NCBI GenBank assembly: GCA_903919625.1 | Contig: CAIXIZ010000178.1 | Span: 1 to 14,394 of the forward strand | DNA: 14,394 nt | Origin: an uncultured Verrucomicrobiota bacterium | GTDB lineage: Bacteria; Verrucomicrobiota; Verrucomicrobiia; Opitutales; Opitutaceae | Reading direction: 5' to 3' | Shown here: in pieces, positions 6,234 to 12,122 of the stretch | Layout: every line of letters begins with the position of its first letter | Numbering within the stretch: position 1 is the first letter of the stretch | Program-made: the position numbers and the translations under genes | The notes under the pieces: generated by a model | Database searches by the model: none | Seen by the model: only the letters and a program-made list of their open reading frames with translations | What the model was told of the DNA's origin: nothing

Positions 6234-6779
6234 ATGAACCGTCTTCTCCTCCCTGCCATCTTGTTTCTCTCCCTGAGCGGCCTGCTTCGCGCCGCATCGC
6301 TCCAAGTGGGCGATACCGCGCCCACCGTCACCGGCACCGCCGAAACCGGCAAGCCGCTCGATCTTGGCGCCGTGTACAAGGCGAACAAATATACGGTTGT
6401 CTATTTTTATCCCAAGGCCTTTACCGGCGGCTGCACCGCCCAGGGATGCTCCCTGCGCGACGGTTATGACGAGCTGACCAAAAATGGCGTCACGGTCGTG
6501 GGTGTGAGCACCGACAACGTGGACACCCAGAAAAGCTTCAAGGAGGCCAACAAGTTTCCCTTCACTCTAATCGCCGACACCGACAAGAAGGTGATGACCG
6601 CCTTCGGCCAGTCCGCCCTCCTGTCGATGGCCTCCCGCGAGGCGTACCTGATCAAGGACGGCAAGATCATCTACAAGGACGTCCAGGTGACGGCAAATCA
6701 GGCCCAGAACATCCTGAATTTCCTCTCGCGGCAGCCAGGAACCGCCCCGGCGGCAAAGCCTGCTCCGGCGGCAAAGTAA
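6234..6779 (+). CDS. bcp: Exported BCP/PrxQ-type peroxiredoxin
   Basis: This thiol peroxidase reduces hydrogen peroxide and organic hydroperoxides. From ATG at 6234 the product has 181 residues with a signal peptide (MNRLLLPAILFLSLSGLLRA, cleavage after Ala20), so it should act in the periplasm. The catalytic PxxxTxxC motif is intact (Pro60, Thr64, peroxidatic Cys67). The resolving Cys72 is five residues later, the spacing of atypical 2-Cys PrxQ/BCP enzymes. The stretches YFYPKAFTGGC and GCSLRDGYDEL resemble the E. coli BCP active site, with Gly replacing Pro before the cysteine. The tail is a low-complexity Pro/Ala/Lys repeat. In-frame ATGs at 6060 and 6192 exist, but only 6234 puts the signal peptide at the N-terminus. 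It is a stand-alone gene with its own terminator, divergent from the regulator operon. Its reductant partner is not in the window. Confidence 0.92.
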   Translation: MNRLLLPAILFLSLSGLLRAASLQVGDTAPTVTGTAETGKPLDLGAVYKANKYTVVYFYPKAFTGGCTAQGCSLRDGYDELTKNGVTVVGVSTDNVDTQKSFKEANKFPFTLIADTDKKVMTAFGQSALLSMASREAYLIKDGKIIYKDVQVTANQAQNILNFLSRQPGTAPAAKPAPAAK

Positions 6780-6809
6780 GCCCTGTCTGCGGCACAATCC
6801 GGGCAACGC

Positions 6810-6837
6810 AACCCGCCGGCCCCGCCGGCGGGTTTTT
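6810..6837 (+). terminator. Intrinsic terminator of the peroxiredoxin gene
   Basis: Eleven-base arms AACCCGCCGGC (6810-6820) and GCCGGCGGGTT (6824-6834) with a CCC loop are followed by further T. It lies 31 bases after the stop codon. Confidence 0.85.
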
Positions 6838-6897
6838 CATGTCGGGAAGCACCGAGGGGGGTGGTGGTGGCGGCGGACCGGGATGCGGAACTGAATT

Positions 6898-6921
6898 GGG
6901 TTTGGGAGGGGCGGACAGGGG
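6898..6921 (+). other. G-quadruplex motif
   Basis: Four G-runs (6898-6900, 6904-6906, 6908-6911, 6918-6921) are separated by loops of 3, 1 and 6 bases, meeting the usual G3+ N1-7 definition. Confidence 0.55.
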
Positions 6922-7009
6922 CGGAAGTTTGGGAGGGGAATGACCCTCGGGACGCCGGGGCAGGGCGAGGCAAACGAGGTTTGGGAGCGTTCGGGCCGGA
7001 ATCGGCCGG

Positions 7010-7029
7010 AATTGCAAAGGTTTGGGAGT
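7010..7029 (+). repeat. Left copy of a 20-bp inverted repeat flanking the tail cassette
   Basis: AATTGCAAAGGTTTGGGAGT at 7010-7029 recurs perfectly on the opposite strand at 10336-10355. A second shared word, GGTTTGGGAGCG, lies 20 bases before it (6978-6989). In the other copy it is directly adjacent. Confidence 0.85.
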
Positions 7030-7114
7030 CTTTTGGCCGGACTTAATGGCGGGTGGAGCGGTGCTTATGGGTGGCCATAACCGGGCCGCAGGGGTCTCCG
7101 GCGGGCGGGCGCGG

Positions 7115-7204
7115 TCAGGCCAGGGGCAGCTCCCCGACTTGGGCTGCGGTCACGGGCGCGTGGCGCCGGTGTCGCGCCCGCACGTAGGCTTCGCCGCATT
7201 TCAT
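7115..7204 (-). CDS. Possible 29-codon frame or gene fragment
   Basis: On the minus strand an ATG at 7204 opens a 29-codon frame ending with TGA (7117-7115). The peptide starts MKCGEAYVRARHRR and ends VGELPLA. The residue mix looks more protein-like than the arginine/proline-rich noise in the other frames. I do not recognise it. It may be a small gene, the end of an inserted or broken gene, or chance. It overlaps the first bases of the NlpC/P60 remnant in the opposite direction. Confidence 0.25.
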   Translation of the reverse strand: MKCGEAYVRARHRRHAPVTAAQVGELPLA

Positions 7205-7457
7205 GGACCTCGATCCGGAGCGCCGGTGCGTGAGCGACCCGGCGGCGGCGCTGGCATTGGTCGGGCCGGGCGATGTGGTCTGCAGCCGGCCGGCGCGGCT
7301 GCCGCATCATCTTTCGCTGGCGCTGTCGGGCGGACGCTTCATCCACGCGCAATACGGCGGCGGGGTGCAGATCGCGCACAGCCTGCCGACGGTCTGGATC
7401 CGGCGGCTGGCACGGCTTTGGCGGCCGGTCGGCCAGGCCGGTTTATTGCAAACCTGA
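7203..7457 (+). pseudogene. NlpC/P60-type phage tail peptidase, C-terminal remnant
   Basis: Phage and gene-transfer-agent tail modules encode an NlpC/P60 cysteine peptidase next to the tail-tip gene, where it is thought to cut cell-wall peptides during DNA entry. The 84 codons here match its C-terminal half: PGDVV, then HHLSLAL containing the catalytic histidine, then GGRFIHA and a WIRRLARLWRP ending. The N-terminal half with the catalytic cysteine, normally about 60-70 residues before PGDVV, is missing. A TAG stop lies in frame at 7185-7187, and I see no matching cysteine segment in the other frames upstream. The remnant is therefore unlikely to be an active peptidase. A tandem heptamer repeat overlaps the stop codon. 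Confidence 0.6.
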
Positions 7458-7474
7458 AATCTCAAATCTGAAAT
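7454..7474 (+). repeat. Tandem heptamer repeat, three units
   Basis: Units CTGAAAT (7454-7460), CTCAAAT (7461-7467) and CTGAAAT (7468-7474) form an AT-rich tandem tract in GC-rich DNA. It spans the TGA stop of the NlpC/P60 remnant and precedes the 62-residue gene. Confidence 0.7.
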
Positions 7475-7495
7475 TGCGCACTGCGCGCCCCTCCC

Positions 7496-7684
7496 ATGCA
7501 ATCTGGTTCACGCCACGCCACCTCGCCCTATGACCTGCTCCCGCTGGAGCCGCAGGACCAGGCGACGGCGCAGCAGAACCAGCCGGCGGCGTGGTTCGCC
7601 GGCACGCGGCTGATTGCCGCGCAGTGGGTCACGGACGCGCTCAACCAGGTCGCGGTGCAGGCCGACAAACATGTCAAAAAATAA
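7496..7684 (+). CDS. Small phage-module protein of unknown function
   Basis: The frame encodes 62 residues, rich in Gln and Ala, with YDLLPLEPQDQATAQQNQ near the start and a likely helix, LIAAQWVTDALNQVAVQADKHVKK, at the end. No membrane segment or known motif is visible. It sits between the NlpC/P60 remnant and the tail-tip gene on the same strand, with 38 bases before and 54 bases after, so it is probably part of the same tail module. The ATG follows a CCCCTCCC tract with no Shine-Dalgarno motif. It could be a small tail-assembly or chaperone-like protein, but nothing in the sequence shows this. Confidence 0.55.
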   Translation: MQSGSRHATSPYDLLPLEPQDQATAQQNQPAAWFAGTRLIAAQWVTDALNQVAVQADKHVKK

Positions 7685-7738
7685 ACCGATGACGGTTCCT
7701 TCCCGGCCGCACTCCGCAATCCGCATGCCGCATTTATC

Positions 7739-10240
7739 ATGAGCTCCGGTGGCAAAAGCGGCACGACCTCGCCGCAATACAACTATTTCGGGACCGTGGC
7801 CGGCATCTTCGGCAACGGGCCGATGGACGTGCTGTCGACGATCCTCATCGGCGGCGGCCGCATCCTGTGGTCGGGCACGCTCACGCGGGGCGCGGAGACT
7901 TATGTCGATCTCACGGGGTCAATCGACCCGAACTTTTTCACGGGCGGCGGCTATCTGCGCTGGTATTGGGGGACGGAGACGCAGCCGGCCGATGCGGCGC
8001 TGCCGGGGCATCCGCCGTACAAGGGGCGGCCGATGCTGGTGGCGAAAAATTTTCTGTTTGGCACCGATGTCACGACGGCGCCGGACTTTCAGGTGATCGG
8101 TGCGCGGAAGCCGGTGGTGGACGGGAGCATCGTCGCAGCCATCGACAACGTGCTCGATGACGGACAGGTCAACCCCATCGCGGCGGTGGCCGAGCTGGTG
8201 CTGTCACCGGCGGGGCTGAACGTGCCGCTGGCGCGGCTCAAGGCGGCGTCCTGGCTCGCGGTCGCGGCGGCGATGAACGCCTCGGCGGCAGTGCGCGGGC
8301 TGCGCTGGTGTTCGCCGTTGCTCATGGCGTTTCAGCCGGCGCGCAGCGTGCTGGCCGATCTGCTGCTCCTGTGCGACTGCGAGCTGCGGTGGACGGTGGA
8401 CGGTTTGCTCGACATCGTCGCGCGCAGGTGGGGCGTCGATCCGGGCGGATTGCCGACGTTTGACGCGCGGCATTGCAGCGATGGCGCGCCGCAGGCGCTG
8501 GCGGCGGACGGGTGGGACGCGGTGCCGGCGAATGCCGAGGTGGCGTTTGTGAACCGCGCCAAGCTGTTCAAAAATGACAGCGTGCCGACGCCGAACCTGT
8601 GGGCGCAGCAAGACCCGGTGTCGTCGTTTCCCAATCGGCAGCTGCAGCGCGACCAGGTGGCGCGCAGCAGCCAGGCGGCGCTCATCGGGGCGGAATTTAT
8701 CCGGCAGAATGACCAGCCGCGCGGCACGCTCAGCCGCACGTTGCGGCGGCCGCTCATCCTCACGGCGGCCGGGCAGGCGGTGCTGCCGGGGGACAAGGTC
8801 TACATCGATGTCGACCCGGTGCCGGGCGGCGGCGGCCTGGCGCAGCTCGCGATTGTCGAGCAGGTGGCGTTTGGCCGCACCGGGCCGGTGAAAATCAGGG
8901 CGACGGCGGACACGTTGGTCCCGGAGGCGCCTTATGCGCCGGCGTGGGCGGTGCCCAGCCCGCAGGTCTACACGGTCGATCCGGTGGCCGATGCGCTGGC
9001 GATTCCGCTGCCGCCGGCGGCCTATGGGCTGCCGCCCGCGGTGGGCCTGCTGTTGGCGCGGCCGGGCGCGAAGGTCGTGGGCGCCCAGGTGTTTTTTGAC
9101 ACGGATGCCGGGGGCGGTTTCCCGGAGCTGGGGAAGCAGACGGGTTTCGCGGTGCGGTGCGGGCTGGTCAATGATGCGGCGCTCAACGACACGACGTTGC
9201 GGCTGGCGCTCACGGATGGGCTGAACGGTCCGGATGCGGCGCTGGCGGCGCGCACGCCGGAGAACGCGCTGGCGGCGCAGCAGGGGCAGCTGTTGCTCAT
9301 CCTGGCCAGCGTGGACGGCAGCGGCCGGGTGACCGTCGGCGGCGACGGGTTGCCGGAGATGGAGATCGTGTTTCTCGACGGGCGCACGGCGGTGGCGGGC
9401 GCGACGTTTGACTACACCGGGTTGCGCGGGCAGCAGGGGCTGGCGGCGCGGGCGTGGTCGGCGGCCGGCACGACCGCGTGGATCATCCCGGCGGTGAACC
9501 TGACGGCGTGGCAGCATCCGGCTTTCGCGGGGCTGGCGGCGAGCGGGGCGCCGGGGCATTTGCGGGTGGCGAGTTACAGCGCGTTTGCGGAGGACGAGAC
9601 GAGTCCGCCGCCGGGCTGGTCGTTTGTGATTCCGGCGATCAACCTGAACGCGCCGATCACGTCCTATCCGCGGCTGGCGCCGGACACGGGCGATCCGACC
9701 GACGGGCAGCCTTTCGATCTCGGCCTGGTGCTCGACCAGAATGGCGGCTTCAGCGGCGCGGGCACGGGCGCGAGCCTGACGGACGCGCTGGCCGTCATCG
9801 ATGCGCATGCGGGCCAGATTTACCGCATCTGCGTGGTGTCCTTCGGCACGGCGAGCGGGGCGATGTTTTACCTGACGACGGATGTGGCCGGGGTGCGGGC
9901 GTGGCTGGCGGCGGCGCTGGCCGGCACCAACCCGCCGCACAATTTGTTTTATTTCAACGGCGGCGCGATCTCCCCGCCCGAGGCGGCGGCGGACGGCCTC
10001 TACCAGTGTCTGGGCATCCTGGATACGGCGGCGACGCCGTTGCGGCGGTTCGTCTACCTGAGCAGCCACCACAAGGACTTTTCCGGCCCCTACACCGGCC
10101 CGGCGGCGCTGGTGAACACGCGGCTGAACGGGCCGCTGACGTATGCGTTCCTGGCGCATGGGACGGCGACGGGGGGCGGCACGCTGCTGGACACGGCGCT
10201 CCCGGCGACGTCGCGGGTGGTGCATGGCAACTTCCCGTGA
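7739..10240 (+). CDS. Phage tail-tip/baseplate-hub-like protein (gpJ-like)
   Basis: The intact frame encodes 833 residues. The N-terminal stretch (about 12-60), with PQYNYFGTVAGIFGNGPMDVL, ILIGGGRILWSG and LTGSIDP, resembles the start of gpJ-like host-specificity proteins at the tip of long-tailed phages. There a YYGTVAG-x-GP motif begins the hub. The middle (about 195-260) is consistent with hub domains. The C-terminal half is Gly/Ala/Asp-rich, probably beta structure, and ends VVHGNFP. It lacks the fibronectin-type repeats and fibre region of lambda gpJ, and at 833 residues it is shorter. There is no signal peptide or membrane segment. The neighbouring NlpC/P60 remnant supports a tail-tip role. 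An open 2.5-kb frame beside a broken peptidase is notable. Assignment is by motif and context. The ATG has no Shine-Dalgarno motif. Confidence 0.72.
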   Translation: MSSGGKSGTTSPQYNYFGTVAGIFGNGPMDVLSTILIGGGRILWSGTLTRGAETYVDLTGSIDPNFFTGGGYLRWYWGTETQPADAALPGHPPYKGRPMLVAKNFLFGTDVTTAPDFQVIGARKPVVDGSIVAAIDNVLDDGQVNPIAAVAELVLSPAGLNVPLARLKAASWLAVAAAMNASAAVRGLRWCSPLLMAFQPARSVLADLLLLCDCELRWTVDGLLDIVARRWGVDPGGLPTFDARHCSDGAPQALAADGWDAVPANAEVAFVNRAKLFKNDSVPTPNLWAQQDPVSSFPNRQLQRDQVARSSQAALIGAEFIRQNDQPRGTLSRTLRRPLILTAAGQAVLPGDKVYIDVDPVPGGGGLAQLAIVEQVAFGRTGPVKIRATADTLVPEAPYAPAWAVPSPQVYTVDPVADALAIPLPPAAYGLPPAVGLLLARPGAKVVGAQVFFDTDAGGGFPELGKQTGFAVRCGLVNDAALNDTTLRLALTDGLNGPDAALAARTPENALAAQQGQLLLILASVDGSGRVTVGGDGLPEMEIVFLDGRTAVAGATFDYTGLRGQQGLAARAWSAAGTTAWIIPAVNLTAWQHPAFAGLAASGAPGHLRVASYSAFAEDETSPPPGWSFVIPAINLNAPITSYPRLAPDTGDPTDGQPFDLGLVLDQNGGFSGAGTGASLTDALAVIDAHAGQIYRICVVSFGTASGAMFYLTTDVAGVRAWLAAALAGTNPPHNLFYFNGGAISPPEAAADGLYQCLGILDTAATPLRRFVYLSSHHKDFSGPYTGPAALVNTRLNGPLTYAFLAHGTATGGGTLLDTALPATSRVVHGNFP

Positions 10241-10263
10241 GGGGGGGGCCGGGCTGGGCCGGG
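10241..10263 (+). other. G-quadruplex motif directly after the tail gene stop codon
   Basis: A run of eight G (10241-10248) and three GGG runs (10251-10253, 10256-10258, 10261-10263) are separated by two-base loops CC, CT and CC. It starts at the base after the TGA. It could act on transcript ends or replication, but no function is shown. Confidence 0.6.
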
Positions 10264-10323
10264 CCTTAAGGCGGCTTAAGCCGCGGCTGAGGCGGCGCCG
10301 GCCGGCGCAAGGAAGGCCCGGCC
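10257..10323. repeat. Nested palindrome element
   Basis: Outer arms GGCCGGGCCTT (10257-10267) and AAGGCCCGGCC (10313-10323) pair perfectly over 11 bp. They enclose two perfect 14-bp palindromes, GCGGCTTAAGCCGC (10271-10284) and GCGCCGGCCGGCGC (10295-10308). RNA or single-stranded DNA could fold as a three-way junction. No T-tract follows, so it is not a standard terminator. Confidence 0.7.
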
Positions 10324-10335
10324 GCCGCCACCACC

Positions 10336-10355
10336 ACTCCCAAACCTTTGCAATT
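10336..10355 (-). repeat. Right copy of the 20-bp inverted repeat flanking the tail cassette
   Basis: ACTCCCAAACCTTTGCAATT is the exact reverse complement of 7010-7029. The next 12 bases (10356-10367) are the reverse complement of GGTTTGGGAGCG at 6978-6989, here without the 20-base spacer seen on the left. Confidence 0.85.
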
Positions 10356-10412
10356 CGCTCCCAAACCGGCCGGAGTTTTACAGGTGAATTCTCAAGTTCC
10401 GGCAGATTTTTC

Positions 10413-10441
10413 TTGTAATACTATGCCGACTTACTAATTAT
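10413..10441 (+). promoter_or_regulatory. Putative promoter of the efflux operon
   Basis: TTGTAA (10413-10418) and AATTAT (10436-10441), each four of six consensus bases, are 17 bases apart in an AT-rich patch unlike its surroundings. The start point would fall at about 10448, almost on the ATG at 10450. MarR proteins usually bind their own promoter, but I could not define a clear palindromic operator. Confidence 0.35.
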
Positions 10442-10449
10442 CCGGGATC

Positions 10450-10932
10450 ATGCCGTCGTCCCAGACCCCTGATCCCGAACGCCACTTCGGCGCCTTGCTG
10501 AACGAGCTGAGCTACCTGCTGCGGCGGGAATTTGAGCGCCGGTTGCGCCTTCAAACCATCGGGCTGACCCGCGCCCAGTGGCGCATCCTGCGCCGGGTGG
10601 CCGATCGCGAGGGGTGCACCCAGCGCGAGCTGGCAGAAATCATGCATTTGAAGGCAGCCACCGTCAGCCGGCATGTGGAGCGGTTAAAAAAAGGCGGTTG
10701 GGTCGGGCGCGTGCGCTCCCCCAAGGATGGCCGGGCCTGGCAGCTTTCGGTGCGCCCCAAGGCCTGGCGGACGCTGGAACAGATGCAACTGGTGGCCGGA
10801 GCTCTACGGGAAGAGTATTTTGCCGGCTTGCCGCCGGGCCGGAGCGACGGTTTGATTGACGACTTGCTGCGCATCAAGTCCAACTTGCTCGCGTTGGAGC
10901 TTACCTCGCGCGGAAACGCGCCCAACCCATGA
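10450..10932 (+). CDS. MarR-family transcriptional regulator
   Basis: This cytoplasmic dimeric repressor probably controls the efflux genes that follow. In 160 residues it shows the MarR layout: an N-terminal dimerisation helix (about 10-35), a helix-turn-helix at about 57-83 (TQRELAEIMHLKAATVSRHV), the beta wing with the typical Asp93-x-Arg95 (PKDGRAWQLS), and C-terminal dimerisation helices (about 105-150). The ATG at 10450 follows an AT-rich promoter-like patch. Its TGA overlaps the ATG of the adaptor gene in an ATGA arrangement, so the two are likely translationally coupled. MarR regulators placed first in an adaptor-pump operon commonly respond to small aromatic compounds. Which ligand applies here cannot be read from the sequence. 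Confidence 0.92.
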   Translation: MPSSQTPDPERHFGALLNELSYLLRREFERRLRLQTIGLTRAQWRILRRVADREGCTQRELAEIMHLKAATVSRHVERLKKGGWVGRVRSPKDGRAWQLSVRPKAWRTLEQMQLVAGALREEYFAGLPPGRSDGLIDDLLRIKSNLLALELTSRGNAPNP

Positions 10933-12113
10933 CCCCCCCCTGTTTTCAGCCGGCCCACGCGATGCCGACCGTTCTCCGGCTGCTGCCGGTGCTGCTGCTG
11001 TCGGCCCTGGCCGGCTGCAAGCCTGCCACCCAGGTGGTGACCGTCCCGCCGCCCGTGCCGGTCCAGGTGGCGGTGGCCGTGAAACAGGATGTGCCGCGGC
11101 TGCTCAAGTCCATCGGCACCGTGCAGGCGTTGCGCACCGTGAGCGTGAAATCACAAGTGGATGGCGTCATCGCGGAAGTCCATTTCAAGGAGGGCGACGA
11201 GGTAAAGACGGGCGAGCTGCTGGTGAAGCTCGATGCGCGCCCGTTTGCGAACATGCTGAGCATCGCACGGGCCAATCTCGCCAACGCCCAGGCCCAGTCC
11301 GACCAGGCGGACGCCGATGTCGAACGTTACCGGCAGCTCGATCTGAAGGCCGCGATTTCCAAAGAGGACTATACGCAGTTTATCACCAAGGCCGAGACCG
11401 CCCGGGCGCAGCGCCAGGCCATGCAGGCCGCGGTCGCCAACGCCGAGCTGCAGCTCAGCTACACGGAGGTCCGCGCGCCCATCCCGGGCCGGACCGGGCA
11501 GCTGCTGCTGCAGGAAGGCTCGCTGGTGAAGGCGAACGACAACACGTTTCCGATCGTCACCATCAACCAACTTGCGCCCATTGCCGTCGCCTACTCCGTG
11601 CCGGAGGATGCGCTGGAGGAGGTGCACGCCGCGCTGGTCGCACAGCGGACCCTGGTCACGGCCAGCGAGCGCGCCTCGAACCTGGTCCGCACGGACGGAC
11701 GGCTGGAGTTTGTCGACAACACGGTGGACGCCACGAGCGGCCAGATCACGCTGAAGGCGGTCTTCCCCAACGAGGATCACTCGCTATGGCCGGGCAGGTT
11801 TGTGGAGGTGGTCACGCAAACCGGCGTGGACCGGGATGCGATCGTGGTGCCGACGACCGCGGTGCAAACCAGCCAGAACGGCTACAGCATATTTGTGCTG
11901 AAACCCGACCAGACGGTGCAGCTGCGCCCGGTCAGGGTCCTGCGCGTCGCCAATGACCGGATCCTGTTGAGCGAGGGCGTGACCGAGGGTGAAACGGTGG
12001 TCACCGACGGCCAGCTGCGGCTGCTGGACGGCGCGAAAGCGGAGCCCAAGACCCTGACGGGCCAGGCCGGAGCGAAAGCCGCCCCGCCCCCCGCGGACAA
12101 CCCGAAGAACTGA
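10929..12113 (+). CDS. RND efflux periplasmic adaptor lipoprotein (MdtA-like membrane fusion protein)
   Basis: This adaptor links the inner-membrane RND pump to an outer-membrane channel. From ATG at 10929 it has 394 residues. The lipobox LAGC, with Cys30 as the acylation site, marks a lipoprotein signal. A start at 10962 would give a signal of 18 residues before the Cys and is a plausible alternative, but the ATGA overlap with the regulator favours 10929. Domains in order: first lipoyl half about 70-105 (VDGVIAEVHFKEGDEVKTGELL), alpha-hairpin about 107-175, second lipoyl half about 178-212 (YTEVRAPIPGRTG), beta barrel about 213-295, membrane-proximal domain about 300-370, and an Ala/Pro/Lys-rich tail. 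The sequence style is that of the MdtA/AcrA family. The pump gene starts 9 bases later. No outer-membrane channel gene is visible in the window. Confidence 0.93.
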   Translation: MTPPCFQPAHAMPTVLRLLPVLLLSALAGCKPATQVVTVPPPVPVQVAVAVKQDVPRLLKSIGTVQALRTVSVKSQVDGVIAEVHFKEGDEVKTGELLVKLDARPFANMLSIARANLANAQAQSDQADADVERYRQLDLKAAISKEDYTQFITKAETARAQRQAMQAAVANAELQLSYTEVRAPIPGRTGQLLLQEGSLVKANDNTFPIVTINQLAPIAVAYSVPEDALEEVHAALVAQRTLVTASERASNLVRTDGRLEFVDNTVDATSGQITLKAVFPNEDHSLWPGRFVEVVTQTGVDRDAIVVPTTAVQTSQNGYSIFVLKPDQTVQLRPVRVLRVANDRILLSEGVTEGETVVTDGQLRLLDGAKAEPKTLTGQAGAKAAPPPADNPKN

Positions 12114-12122
12114 GCCTCCGTC

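Larger units (their letters stand above)
6838..7202. other. G-rich intergenic stretch at the left border of the phage-tail cassette
   Basis: I see no convincing plus-strand gene here. It contains four TTTGGGAG words (starting at 6901, 6928, 6980 and 7021), a G-quadruplex motif (6898-6921), the left copy of a 20-bp inverted repeat (7010-7029) and a short protein-like frame on the minus strand (7115-7204). The plus strand is strongly G-biased. Confidence 0.55.

Noticed and set aside
6901..7028. CRISPR array
   Set aside because: The repeated words are only 8-12 bases with irregular spacing (27, 52, 41), and no cas genes are present.
8204..10225. A 673-codon minus-strand frame opposite the tail-tip gene
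   Set aside because: Its translation is dominated by Arg, Gln, His and Pro, typical of the antisense of GC-rich coding DNA. The plus frame is protein-like.
7010..10355. Prophage attachment sites attL/attR
   Set aside because: The flanking 20-mers are inverted, not direct, and no integrase or tRNA gene adjoins them.
10856..11956. A 366-codon frame overlapping the regulator end and adaptor
   Set aside because: It is Arg/Gly/Ala-rich noise in another frame of the MdtA-like gene.
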